Shown here: one piece after another, positions 8,403 through 16,439 of the stretch
Numbering within the stretch: the first letter of the stretch is position 1
Layout: every line of letters starts with the position of its first letter
DNA from: Paenibacillus auburnensis
Lineage (GTDB): Bacteria; Bacillota; Bacilli; Paenibacillales; Paenibacillaceae
DNA: 64,000 nucleotides
Assembly (NCBI RefSeq): GCF_927798115.1
Contig: NZ_CAKMMG010000001.1
Span: 620,001-684,000 of the forward strand
Reading direction: 5' to 3'
Made by a program: the position numbers and the translations under genes
Notes under the pieces: model-generated
The model's database searches: none
What the model saw: only the letters and a program-made list of their open reading frames with translations
What the model was told of the DNA's origin: nothing

Positions 8403-8449
8403 AAGGATTGTCTCCATTAATCATATGGAACGGTTCTTGGCTCTTTTTA
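8398..8449 (+). terminator. Leader terminator controlled by GlcT
   Basis: A 13-bp stem including GU pairs: GAGCCAAG at 8398-8405 with CTTGGCTC at 8436-8443, then TTTTT. It shares bases with the RAT, so the two folds exclude each other. Confidence 0.85.
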
Positions 8450-8486
8450 ATGCAAAAATCTTGAATATAAGGGGAGGAGGGAGAAC

Positions 8487-9356
8487 TTGTCGCGGGAAAT
8501 CGAACAATTTCAAGTCTTGCGAGTGATTGGGAATAATGTGGTTATGGTCCAGGGAAGCAAGAACGGCAAGGAATATGTCATTATCGGCAAAGGCATCGGT
8601 TTTGCAGTGAAAGATGCCGGAGTGATTGATAGCAATGATCACCGGATCGAGAAGCTGTTCCGCCTGGAAGACCGGGAGGAATGGAGCCAGTATCAGATTT
8701 TGCTGGAAGACATCGATCCTAAGGTTATGAAAATTACCGATGAAATTATCGGGGATATCACCAGTCAGTTTCCCGGCAAGTTAAACGACAAAATCTATTT
8801 GGCGCTCCCGAGTCATATCCAATTTACCATCTACCGATTGAGAAGCGGAATGGATATCATCAATCCATTTTTACAGGAAACCAAAATGACGTTTCCCAAA
8901 GAATTTGAGATCGCTTCCAATGCGGCAGAGAAAATCAGCGCTGAATTCAAAGTGCAGATTCCTGAAGATGAGATAGGCTTTCTCACCTATCATGTCTATT
9001 CCGCGGTGAGTAATGTACCCGTGGGCCAGGTGGTGAAGGCTTCGAACATTGTTAATGAACTGCTTGATCTGATCCGGACAGAGCGTAAGATTACTTTTGC
9101 GCAAGGCAGTATGAACCATGTGCGGCTGATGATCCATCTGAGGTTTAGCCTGGAACGGATTTTACAAGGATCGCTCATTGACAACCCGTTCGTGAAGCAT
9201 ATTAAAAAAGAATTTAAAGCGGAATATAAGCTGGCGCAAAAACTCGGAAAAGTCATGCAGAGCAAACTTGACGTAGAGGTACCGGAAGAGGAGTTATGCT
9301 TCCTGGCCATGCACTTGCACCGGCTATTCCAGACTTTAAACAAAAATAATCAATAG
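8487..9356 (+). CDS. glcT: PTS antiterminator GlcT
   Basis: 289 residues of the BglG/SacY family. The N-terminal RNA-binding domain (about 1-60) contains VLRVIGNNVVMVQ and IGKGIGF; PRD1 and PRD2 follow, with EIGFLTYHVYSA and ELCFLAMHLHRL carrying the regulatory His residues. GlcT binds RAT RNA when its PRDs are not phosphorylated by the PTS, preventing termination. TTG start with GGGGAGGAGGG upstream. The RAT sits before glcT, so glcT, EIIA and EIICB should all respond, unlike B. subtilis where it lies between glcT and ptsG. Confidence 0.92.
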   Translation: MSREIEQFQVLRVIGNNVVMVQGSKNGKEYVIIGKGIGFAVKDAGVIDSNDHRIEKLFRLEDREEWSQYQILLEDIDPKVMKITDEIIGDITSQFPGKLNDKIYLALPSHIQFTIYRLRSGMDIINPFLQETKMTFPKEFEIASNAAEKISAEFKVQIPEDEIGFLTYHVYSAVSNVPVGQVVKASNIVNELLDLIRTERKITFAQGSMNHVRLMIHLRFSLERILQGSLIDNPFVKHIKKEFKAEYKLAQKLGKVMQSKLDVEVPEEELCFLAMHLHRLFQTLNKNNQ

Positions 9357-9378
9357 CAGCCCGGGAGGAGTGGTGCGG

Positions 9379-9885
9379 ATGTTTTCCAAATGGAGATCCA
9401 AAAAAGAAGAGCAGCGTACTGGACATATAATCGAAATTGCAGCGCCTATCAGCGGGCAGGCTGTGCCGTTAAATGAAGTTCCCGATGAGACCTTTGCCGG
9501 AGGGCATATGGGTAAAGGACTCGCTATAGAGCCTGCGGAAGGCAAGCTATTGGCGCCTTTTGACGGTAAAGTCGCCCATATTGTGAAATCAGGTCATGCA
9601 TTAATTCTTGAACACGCTTCCGGTTTGCAGCTGCTGCTGCATATCGGGATCGATACGGTCAGCCTGAAGGGCAGCGGATTTCAGAGTCATGTGGCTACCG
9701 GAGACACTGTAAAAGCCGGTCAGATTTTAATTGAATTTGATCTGGAGGCTATACGATCTGCGGGGTTATCCGCAATCTCGCCGGTCATCGTAACGAGCAT
9801 GGAGGAAACTCCGCCAGAGGTTGAATGCCTATACGGGCAGGTTACAGCGGGATCGGATCTGGTTCTAAAAGTAGCCACACAGTAA
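9379..9885 (+). CDS. PTS glucose-type EIIA component
   Basis: 168-residue Crr-type EIIA. GGHMGKGLAIEP and the active-site segment LLLHIGIDTV (phospho-His) are present, followed by GDTVKAGQ and LIEFDLEAI. It passes phosphate from HPr to the EIIB domain of the next gene, which has no EIIA of its own. ATG at 9379 is chosen because GGGAGGAG ends 8 bases before it; in-frame GTGs at 9370 and 9373 overlap that site. 48-base gap to the EIICB gene, one operon. Confidence 0.9.
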   Translation: MFSKWRSKKEEQRTGHIIEIAAPISGQAVPLNEVPDETFAGGHMGKGLAIEPAEGKLLAPFDGKVAHIVKSGHALILEHASGLQLLLHIGIDTVSLKGSGFQSHVATGDTVKAGQILIEFDLEAIRSAGLSAISPVIVTSMEETPPEVECLYGQVTAGSDLVLKVATQ

Positions 9886-9933
9886 TAGCACATAGAACTT
9901 TACCTATTATGAAATTGAGGAGATGATTTAATT

Positions 9934-11388
9934 ATGTTGGCTTTTTTACAAAAGTTAGGCAAGTCTCTGATGCTTCCGGTAGCAACCTTGCCTGCGGCAG
10001 CTATTTTGCAGGGATTCGGATTAATTGACTACGAAAAGGACTTCCATTTGGGGAGTGCCGTTGGTGGATTTTTGAATCAGTATGTTGGACCTTTCCTTAA
10101 TGCCGGCGCAGGGGCCATCTTCTCGAATTTGGCCTTGATTTTCGCGATTGGGGTAGCCATCGGATTTGCCGGTGATGCTGTTGCTGCCTTGTCAGCGCTG
10201 ATTGCTTACATGGTGCTCACTAATGTGCTGAAGATTGTTCCCTTGCAATTTTCCTTCATTAATGATGATGTAGTGCTGAACATGGGTGTGCTTGGCGGGA
10301 TCTTTGCCGGTGCGTGGGCAGCATTCCTTTACGAGAAATACCACGGTGTCAAAATGCCTGATTGGCTTGGATTCTTTGCCGGCAAACGTTTCGTCCCGAT
10401 TATCACAGCAGCTTCCACTATGGTCCTCGCCGTATTTATCGGAATGATCTGGAGTCCAGTTCAGGACGTTATCAGTGATTTCGGAAACTGGGTTGTAAGC
10501 CTTGGGGCAATCGGCGCATTCGTATTTGGTACGGCCAACCGTTTGCTGATTCCAATCGGCCTGCACCATGTCATTAATACAATTGCCTGGTTCCAGATCG
10601 GTGACTTCACCAATGCTGCAGGAGAAGTCGTACATGGTGACCTCACCCGCTTCTTCGCCGGAGACAAAACAGCCGGGATGTTCATGACAGGCTTCTTCCC
10701 GATTATGATGTTCGCATTGCCTGGTGCAGCCTTGGCATTCATCCATACCGCCAAGCCTGATAAACGTAAGCTGGTAGCATCTATCTTCATCGGCTCGGCG
10801 ATCGCTTCCTTCCTGACAGGGATTACCGAACCCCTGGAATTCTCCTTCATGTTCGTGGCGCCGCTGCTCTATCTGGTGCATGCCGTTCTCACAGGTCTGG
10901 CAGGTCTGCTGATGTACGTGCTTGAGGTCAAACTCGGTTTTGGGTTCTCAGCCGGTCTGCTGGACTACCTCCTGAATATGAAGCAGTCTACTAATGCATG
11001 GATGCTTATCCCTGTTGGTCTTGCTTTCTTCGTACTCTATTATGTGCTGTTCCGCTTCATTATCGTGAAGTTTAACCTGAAAACACCAGGACGCGAAGAT
11101 GATATGGACGATACATTTGAAGAAGTTAGCGTTGGCGGAACCAGCGGAAACTCATCATCAAGAGCCGCAAAGATACTGGAAAATATCGGTGGACCCTCCA
11201 ACATCCGTACCATTGATGCCTGTATCACACGACTGCGGTTGAATGTGAAAGATGAAAAAGCAGTCAAGGATGCCGCACTGAAGCAGCTTGGCGCATCCGG
11301 GGTGATGAGACTGGGTCAAGGTGCAGTGCAAATTGTATTTGGACCCCAATCCGAACAGATCAAGGATGATATTAAGAAATTAATGTAA
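9934..11388 (+). CDS. nagE: PTS EIICB permease, NagE/PtsG family
   Basis: 484 residues. The EIIC domain (about 1-375) has some ten hydrophobic segments and the GITEPLEF loop; the EIIB domain follows with IDACITRLRLNV, whose Cys is the phosphorylation site. The segment NTIAWFQIGDFTNAAGEV and the region FMTGFFPIMMFALPGAAL are closer to E. coli NagE than to PtsG, suggesting N-acetylglucosamine, though glucose-family members overlap and the GlcT-type control is usual for glucose. Substrate therefore inferred. GAGGAG precedes the ATG. Confidence 0.85.
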   Translation: MLAFLQKLGKSLMLPVATLPAAAILQGFGLIDYEKDFHLGSAVGGFLNQYVGPFLNAGAGAIFSNLALIFAIGVAIGFAGDAVAALSALIAYMVLTNVLKIVPLQFSFINDDVVLNMGVLGGIFAGAWAAFLYEKYHGVKMPDWLGFFAGKRFVPIITAASTMVLAVFIGMIWSPVQDVISDFGNWVVSLGAIGAFVFGTANRLLIPIGLHHVINTIAWFQIGDFTNAAGEVVHGDLTRFFAGDKTAGMFMTGFFPIMMFALPGAALAFIHTAKPDKRKLVASIFIGSAIASFLTGITEPLEFSFMFVAPLLYLVHAVLTGLAGLLMYVLEVKLGFGFSAGLLDYLLNMKQSTNAWMLIPVGLAFFVLYYVLFRFIIVKFNLKTPGREDDMDDTFEEVSVGGTSGNSSSRAAKILENIGGPSNIRTIDACITRLRLNVKDEKAVKDAALKQLGASGVMRLGQGAVQIVFGPQSEQIKDDIKKLM

Positions 11389-11417
11389 TTCATCATCAGA
11401 AGTTCATAAAATAACGT

Positions 11418-11457
11418 AAAGCAAGGGCGGATCCATTACATCCGTCCTTGCTTTTTT
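11418..11457 (+). terminator. Intrinsic terminator of the PTS operon
   Basis: AAAGCAAGG-GCGGAT pairs with ATCCGT-CCTTGCTTT and ends in T6. Confidence 0.9.
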
Positions 11458-11549
11458 GTTGTCTTCCGGCTTGTCAGCTAAAAAGGAAGGCTCCTTTTAC
11501 CGATATACTATTGTATGCATTTTGTATAAAGATGAAGGGATGAGAGAAA

Positions 11550-13082
11550 ATGGATATGGGAATTCCGGCGGAACGTCACAAACAATCAGTGCAGACATTA
11601 AGCACCTCATCCGGTTACAGTATATTTGAGACTGATCTAATTGCCAGGCGGAATCAGATAATGGCCTACCTTATATTACTTATCTCTGTACTGGCCACCA
11701 TATTCCTCATGATATCGGAAGGGATGATAACTGGACTTATCGCAGTCACGCTAAGTATAGTTGTGAATGTACTCCTGTTCGGTGCTGCTAGGAGAAAGAT
11801 TGCCACCCGGCAAATTCCTTATTTCGTAGCTATCTTTTCATCCTTCCTAGTCCTGTATGCTAACCTAACGCAGCCGGAATTAATTACGATACTCTCGTTT
11901 GCGCTGCTGCTGTTATTATATCCAACCTATGGCCCGCTGCTGGTCTACAGTATAGTCAGCTTCATCCAATTGAATGTTTTCAGAATACATCCTGCTGTCA
12001 CTGATTCGCCTCCGTACCAATGGGGAGATAATCTAAAGCTGTTTATTCCGCTGGCTGTAGTATTTGTGCTGTCCGTACTCTTTCGCCAGCTTCACATCAA
12101 TCTATTCAGACAAACATCGGAATCTGAAACGGCTAATGCACGGATGGAGACACTGTTGGATCAAATGAGAAGCTCGATTCAAGAGATGGGAGCTTTTAAA
12201 CAGAAGCTGCAAAGGAGTGTGATAACCACGGGGTACATTACCAGCGAACTGACAATGGGCTTTGCCGAGATGACCAAAGGGATTGAAATCCAGGCAGCCA
12301 GCGTCGGTGATATCTCAGAAGCCATTAGTGCTGCAGGTACGGCCCTTCAAACAGTAGCGGATAATTCCAGCATGATGCGCGAGCTGTCGAATGCTTCAGC
12401 ACGTACCGTTGAACGAGGCAATGAGCAGGTAAACTTGTTATCACAGAGTATACTGGAAATCAGTGCGATGATTAATAATATAACATCTGTGATGGAGGAG
12501 CTTAATGAACAGAATAACAGTATTGGCTCCATTGTGGAGACGATTCAATCGATCGCTTCCGAGACAAATCAGCTCGCAATGAATACTGCTTTGGAGGCGG
12601 AGGGTGCTGCCGGTCATGGGCAGAGCTGGGATGAAGTTACCGCCCAGGTGAGCAGGCTTGCAGAGCATTCGAATCAATCAGCAGAAGAAATATCCGGGCG
12701 TTTAGGTAATCTGAGAGTAAAAGTTATGCAGATGACAAACCAGATAGAGCAGGGTAAGCTCATGATTGAGTCCAGTGAATCTACAGTCAAGCAATCGGAG
12801 GAGGTCTTCCGTGAGCTGTCGAATATTGCTGTGAAGGTGGTTAAGCAGGCAGAGGAAGCAGCGGAGAAATCTATTGATGTGGCTAACTCTTCAAGTGTGA
12901 TCATCGGCGAAGTCGACTCCATCTCCGCGGTGACAAAGGAATCCAGGGCCGCCTCGCGGGAAATCCTTGCCAGTGTTGAAGAACAAAAGACGATTGTGGA
13001 TCAGGTGGTTGCAGGATTTGAGCGTTTGGATGAACTGATTGGAGCATTACAGGTGCTTTCCGGAATGAAGCAGCCAGCATAA
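11550..13082 (+). CDS. Methyl-accepting chemotaxis-type protein with altered tip
   Basis: 510 residues. The N-terminal ~190 residues form about six membrane helices with little extracellular domain; the rest is a long coiled-coil MCP signalling domain. At the hairpin tip the usual NLLALNAAIEAARAGE reads NQLAMNTALEAEGAAG: the tip Asn and first Glu remain, but the positions equivalent to Arg388 and Glu391 of E. coli Tsr are Gly, and the following GFAVVADEVR is WDEVTAQVS. Coupling to CheA/CheW may be weakened. No HAMP is evident. Single gene with its own terminator. Confidence 0.85.
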   Translation: MDMGIPAERHKQSVQTLSTSSGYSIFETDLIARRNQIMAYLILLISVLATIFLMISEGMITGLIAVTLSIVVNVLLFGAARRKIATRQIPYFVAIFSSFLVLYANLTQPELITILSFALLLLLYPTYGPLLVYSIVSFIQLNVFRIHPAVTDSPPYQWGDNLKLFIPLAVVFVLSVLFRQLHINLFRQTSESETANARMETLLDQMRSSIQEMGAFKQKLQRSVITTGYITSELTMGFAEMTKGIEIQAASVGDISEAISAAGTALQTVADNSSMMRELSNASARTVERGNEQVNLLSQSILEISAMINNITSVMEELNEQNNSIGSIVETIQSIASETNQLAMNTALEAEGAAGHGQSWDEVTAQVSRLAEHSNQSAEEISGRLGNLRVKVMQMTNQIEQGKLMIESSESTVKQSEEVFRELSNIAVKVVKQAEEAAEKSIDVANSSSVIIGEVDSISAVTKESRAASREILASVEEQKTIVDQVVAGFERLDELIGALQVLSGMKQPA

Positions 13083-13099
13083 AGGTAGACCAAAGCACG

Positions 13100-13128
13100 G
13101 CGGGCATATAGATGTCCGCTTTTTTTTT
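13100..13128 (+). terminator. Intrinsic terminator
   Basis: GCGGGCAT (13100-13107) pairs with ATGTCCGC (13112-13119), then nine T. Confidence 0.85.
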
Positions 13129-13159
13129 GCGCAAAATGGCTTTTTTCTCCTTGAGACTA

Positions 13160-13187
13160 TTGCAATATACATAATACCGAGTATAAT
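13160..13187 (+). promoter_or_regulatory. Sigma-A-like promoter
   Basis: TTGCAA 13160-13165, 16-base spacer, TATAAT 13182-13187. The -10 box lies inside a strong dyad. Confidence 0.55.
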
Positions 13188-13196
13188 ACTTGGTAT
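13174..13196 (+). promoter_or_regulatory. Double-dyad operator over the -10 box
   Basis: Two copies of ATAC-N3-GTAT, at 13174-13184 and 13186-13196, sit 12 bases apart and together form a 23-base near-palindrome with one mismatched pair. Such a site on the -10 box suggests a dimeric repressor; none is encoded next door. Confidence 0.55.
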
Positions 13197-13220
13197 AAAT
13201 GGATTAAGGAGTCGGTACAC

Positions 13221-13535
13221 ATGTCAGTCGATGATTATCTGGATCTTCTAAACTATGCCAAAGCAATTAACGATGGACAGTGGCAGGCTGACATCATTGA
13301 GACTTTGAAGAACTTTAAGGCAACGTCGGAAGAATACAGAAGAGAAGAGAATGTCCGGGAGCTATGGAACCGGTTCGATGATATTAATCGTAATTTGCTG
13401 ATGTTGTTTGACAAGCTAAGAGAGAATGATGGTTCAGAGGACAGTTACCGGTGGAAAGAGCAGATCTGGGAGCTGAAGATGGAGCGGATTACAATAGCGA
13501 AGCAGATTCAGGAGCGGTACATCAAGATTAGATAA
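13221..13535 (+). CDS. Hypothetical protein, 104 residues
   Basis: Acidic, helical, Trp-containing protein without signal peptide or membrane segment (starts MSVDDYLDLLNYAKAINDG, ends QIQERYIKIR). I do not recognise the family. ATG has GGAG about 8 bases upstream, and a clear promoter with a double-dyad operator lies just before it, so it is a real regulated gene transcribed alone. Confidence 0.75.
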   Translation: MSVDDYLDLLNYAKAINDGQWQADIIETLKNFKATSEEYRREENVRELWNRFDDINRNLLMLFDKLRENDGSEDSYRWKEQIWELKMERITIAKQIQERYIKIR

Positions 13536-13602
13536 AACAAGCAGAATAGATATAAAAAAATGGCATGCAGTTGGTCTGCTCTGCCAAGACTTGCGAATAT
13601 CC

Positions 13603-13635
13603 GGTTAATGTGAATTTAACGGATTCACGGTAACC
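13603..13635. other. Imperfect stem-loop between convergent genes
   Basis: GGTTA/TAACC outer and GTGAAT/ATTCAC inner arms around TTAACGG. No T-run on either side; it could still protect or end both converging transcripts. Confidence 0.4.
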
Positions 13636-13648
13636 TATGAATTCATGA

Positions 13649-13861
13649 TTACTTAGACATTTGCATTCCTTCGCGCATCATAGTCATACACATGGTCATC
13701 ATTTCATCGCAGTCTTGCATTTTCTTCATCATCATGTCCATGTTCATGTCCATCATTTTCATTTCGGACATCATTTCCATGCACATCTTCATTGAGTTCA
13801 TCTTAGCCATCATGTCTTCCATACACATGTTCATCATCATTTCCATGCACATTTTTTCCAT
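13649..13861 (-). CDS. Methionine-rich microprotein
   Basis: 70 residues starting MEKMCMEMMMNMCMEDMM and ending GMQMSK; 33 residues are Met and 5 are Cys, most others Lys, Glu, Asp, Asn. Met residues fall as M-x-M, MM and MxxM, a pattern seen in Cu(I)-binding proteins, sometimes as MCM. No signal peptide. ATG at 13861 is used because GAGGTGGAG lies about 6 bases upstream; an in-frame GTG at 13873 overlaps that site. Metal binding, oxidant scavenging or methionine storage are all inferences. I know no described family. ATG-rich DNA also makes the antisense strand open. Confidence 0.6.
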   Translation of the reverse strand: MEKMCMEMMMNMCMEDMMAKMNSMKMCMEMMSEMKMMDMNMDMMMKKMQDCDEMMTMCMTMMREGMQMSK

Positions 13862-13970
13862 TGTTAGCTCCACCTCTCAATTGATAATAGATTACGCTTT
13901 TAAATTACTATATTTACCTGCTGACTTCAACAGAAAAAATTTAAATGAATACTTATCATGTCTATAACAT

Positions 13971-14022
13971 CAAATAAGCGCCCATTTGATCCGGAATCCG
14001 GTTCAAAAAGGGCGCTTGTTTG
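13971..14022 (-). terminator. Long hairpin terminator downstream of the HxlR gene
   Basis: CAAATAAGCGCCC at 13971-13983 pairs with GGGCGCTTGTTTG at 14010-14022; an inner CCGG/CCGG stem extends it. On the minus strand it follows the HxlR stop by about 15 bases. Confidence 0.7.
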
Positions 14023-14037
14023 CTAGCGGGACGGCCG

Positions 14038-14364
14038 TCACTGTTTCACACCGAGCTCAATCCAATCCGTAGACCAGTTTCCGATTTCCCCCAGAATAGG
14101 AGCAAGAGCCGTTCCTTTCGGGGTAAGCGAATATTCAATGCGCACTGGCATTTCAGGATACACTGTCCGTTGAATGATGCCTTCGTTCTCCATTTCCTTC
14201 AAGCGGTCGGAAAGAACCTTGCCGCTGAGATTGGAGAGACAGCTTTCGATTTCACCGAAACGGCGGGGGCCTTGCATCAATACAAATACGATCAATGCGA
14301 CCCAGCGTTTGCTAAGCACGTCTACCGCTTTCTCAAAGCGTGGACACATCTCAAATTCATTCAT
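14038..14364 (-). CDS. HxlR-family transcriptional regulator
   Basis: 108 residues: N-terminal CPRFEKAVDVLSKRW (Cys at residue 7, where many HxlR/YodB-type regulators place a redox- or electrophile-sensing Cys), winged HTH with RFGEIESCLSNLSGKVLSDR, then SLTPKG. It is divergent from a GTP cyclohydrolase II gene, with repeated TTAC/GTAA dyads between them, so it probably represses both. Thiol sensing is inferred. Confidence 0.88.
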   Translation of the reverse strand: MNEFEMCPRFEKAVDVLSKRWVALIVFVLMQGPRRFGEIESCLSNLSGKVLSDRLKEMENEGIIQRTVYPEMPVRIEYSLTPKGTALAPILGEIGNWSTDWIELGVKQ

Positions 14365-14397
14365 TTAGATCACCTCTGCATTCATTATATCACAAAC

Positions 14398-14410
14398 TTA
14401 CAATAAGTAA
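14398..14410. promoter_or_regulatory. HxlR operator candidate 1 (TTAC-N5-GTAA)
   Basis: TTAC at 14398-14401 and GTAA at 14407-14410, about 35 bases upstream of the hxlR-family start. YodB-class sites are also TTAC/GTAA-type dyads. Confidence 0.5.
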
Positions 14411-14438
14411 TTATAATTATTTAAATATATATTATAAC

Positions 14439-14491
14439 TTGACGAAGTTATATTACAATGATAAACTAACTTACAAATAGTTACTAGTAAG
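14439..14491 (+). promoter_or_regulatory. Promoter and HxlR operator candidate 2
   Basis: -35 TTGACG 14439-14444, 17-base spacer, -10 TAAACT 14462-14467. CTTAC 14470-14474 pairs with GTAAG 14487-14491, and TTACTAGTAA 14481-14490 is a perfect palindrome. The site covers the start of transcription, as expected for repression. Confidence 0.5.
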
Positions 14492-14525
14492 AAATTAAAT
14501 TATTAAAATTTAGGACGGTGCAATC

Positions 14526-15308
14526 ATGATCAAACCGGATATCATTTCTATATTGCAGAATAAAATCAAATGGATCACTAACGATAACAATACTAACATA
14601 TTAGTTGGACCGATTACATTGCCTGTTAATCTGGACGGAGAGACAATTACATTTAAATGGTACAGCTGGATCAAAGCTTCTGATGCTGACCTGCTTCAAG
14701 GCGATTCCAAGGAGGCCACAGAACTGCTTATTTCGCGGTTGTCTTCCATGAAGCTGGCGGACGGGCAGCAATCGAGTGTCCTCGTCTATGGTGACTTTGA
14801 ATATTCGGACGAAGCGCTCATCCGGATGCACAGCATCTGCCATACCGGCGATATTTTTGGCAGCAAACGCTGCGATTGCGGCTTCCAGCTCCGCCAGTCC
14901 ATGAAGATGATTGCCCAGCATGGTTCCGGGGCGCTGTTCTATCTGGCCAACCATGAAGGAAGAGGGATCGGCCTGTTCAGCAAAGCTATGGCCTATATTC
15001 TTCAGGAAGAAGGCTATGATACTGTGGAAGCCAATCTGGAGCTCGGTTTTGCCGATGATTCCAGAGACTATACGGATGCGATCAGCGTACTGCAGCATCT
15101 TCGCAGCAAACCGGTAACTCTGATTACCAACAATCCTAAGAAGATGGAAGCTCTGAAGGCAGCAGGGATGAACACCGGGAAGAGAATTCCGCTCTGGGGT
15201 GATGTCTCCGTCTTCAATGAAAAGTACCTGCGGACTAAAGTTACACGCTCCGGCCATCTGGAGGCAGTGAAGACACCGGAATTCTTTGAAGGCCGGGTCG
15301 CGAAATAA
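14526..15308 (+). CDS. Stand-alone GTP cyclohydrolase II
   Basis: 260 residues. The zinc site is in SICHTGDIFGSKRCDCGF (Cys-X10-Cys-X-Cys), followed by HEGRGIGL, GYDTVEANLELGFADDSRDY and the NNPKK motif; these are the GTP-binding and ring-opening elements of RibA. The enzyme makes 2,5-diamino-6-ribosylamino-pyrimidinone phosphate from GTP, the first riboflavin step. No DHBP synthase domain and no rib genes nearby; with a divergent HxlR regulator it may feed a conditional flavin or another pyrimidine-derived product. GGACGG-type weak ribosome site. Confidence 0.85.
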   Translation: MIKPDIISILQNKIKWITNDNNTNILVGPITLPVNLDGETITFKWYSWIKASDADLLQGDSKEATELLISRLSSMKLADGQQSSVLVYGDFEYSDEALIRMHSICHTGDIFGSKRCDCGFQLRQSMKMIAQHGSGALFYLANHEGRGIGLFSKAMAYILQEEGYDTVEANLELGFADDSRDYTDAISVLQHLRSKPVTLITNNPKKMEALKAAGMNTGKRIPLWGDVSVFNEKYLRTKVTRSGHLEAVKTPEFFEGRVAK

Positions 15309-15383
15309 AGAGGGTAGTGCTTTTCCATTCTGTACATTATAATGGAGAACTGAACCATAACTTTTAGCTTAGCGAGGTACTCT

Positions 15384-16439
15384 ATGAACGCAATTGAAGT
15401 GCAGGACTTGCGCAAAACCTTCAAAGTCCAAAAAAACCGCGAGGGCCTCAAAGGGGCCTTCGCTGATTTGTTTAAACGGCAATATTCTGAAGTTACAGCT
15501 GTGAAGGATATTTCATTCACTATTCCCCAAGGGGAAATCTGCGGCTATATCGGCGAGAACGGAGCAGGCAAATCAACGACGATCAAAATGCTCTCGGGAA
15601 TCCTGGTTCCGACCTCAGGCAGTGTGTCTGTCGGCGGCTTTGTTCCTTATGAGGAACGCGAGAAATTCGTGCAGAATATTGGCGTTGTGTTTGGCCAGCG
15701 CAGCCAGCTCTGGTGGGATATCGGTGTTATTGAGTCTTTTCAGCTGCTTCGTAAAGTGTACCGGGTATCCGAGCAGGATTTCAAAAAACGGCTGGACGAG
15801 CTGGTCGAACGGCTGGAGCTCCAGGATCTGCTTAACCGTCCGGTCCGCAAGCTGAGTCTTGGCCAGCGGATGCGCTGTGAGCTTGTGGCTGCGCTCCTGC
15901 ATAATCCGTCGATTATCTTCCTGGACGAGCCGACCATTGGACTTGATATCGTCGTGAAGTCAGAGATCCGCGATTTTCTCAAAGACATGAACCGTGAGCA
16001 TGGTACTACCATTCTGCTGACAACCCATGACCTGCAGGATATCGAAGCGCTGTGTTCACGAGTAATTATGCTGGATGACGGACGAATTATCTATGATGGC
16101 GGGCTTGAGGAGCTGAAGCAGCGCTGGGGAACCGGACGCGAGGTGCAGTTCCAGTTTGGAACAGCGACTAAGCTTGCGCAGCTGGTGCAGTGGACGGACG
16201 GGATGCCCGTGTCCTGGTCGGCTGAGAATGAGCTGGGTGCCAAGGTATGGATTCCGCTGGAGCTGAATGTATCTGATGTGCTGGCCCGGGTTGTCGGTCA
16301 AGCGGATATAACCGACATCAAAATTATCGAAACGAATACTGATGAGATTGTACGCAGCATTTATCAGTCCGGATCTGCCGAGAAGCCGGAAGAGATGATT
16401 GCGGGCTTGCAGGATGAGAAAGAGGCCACTCATGTCTAA
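15384..16439 (+). CDS. ABC-2 transporter ATP-binding protein
   Basis: 351 residues. Walker A GENGAGKST, Q-loop region VVFGQRSQLWWD, signature LSLGQRMR, Walker B IIFLDEPTIGLD, H-loop TTHD. A C-terminal extension of about 100 residues follows the ABC core. The Q-loop and signature variants are typical of the subfamily that pairs with the PF06182-type permeases found downstream. First gene of a three-gene exporter operon; it overlaps the next gene by 8 bases. Substrate unknown. Confidence 0.92.
   Translation: MNAIEVQDLRKTFKVQKNREGLKGAFADLFKRQYSEVTAVKDISFTIPQGEICGYIGENGAGKSTTIKMLSGILVPTSGSVSVGGFVPYEEREKFVQNIGVVFGQRSQLWWDIGVIESFQLLRKVYRVSEQDFKKRLDELVERLELQDLLNRPVRKLSLGQRMRCELVAALLHNPSIIFLDEPTIGLDIVVKSEIRDFLKDMNREHGTTILLTTHDLQDIEALCSRVIMLDDGRIIYDGGLEELKQRWGTGREVQFQFGTATKLAQLVQWTDGMPVSWSAENELGAKVWIPLELNVSDVLARVVGQADITDIKIIETNTDEIVRSIYQSGSAEKPEEMIAGLQDEKEATHV

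Noticed and set aside
10192..10881. 229-residue ORF on the minus strand within the EIICB gene
   Set aside because: Shadow of a well-conserved PTS gene; composition His/Glu/Cys-rich without domain.
13692..13967. Plus-strand ORF of 91 residues rich in Ile, Ser, Met and Phe
   Set aside because: It is the antisense of the Met-rich gene; lack of stops follows from repeated CAT/ATG triplets, and it lacks a ribosome site.
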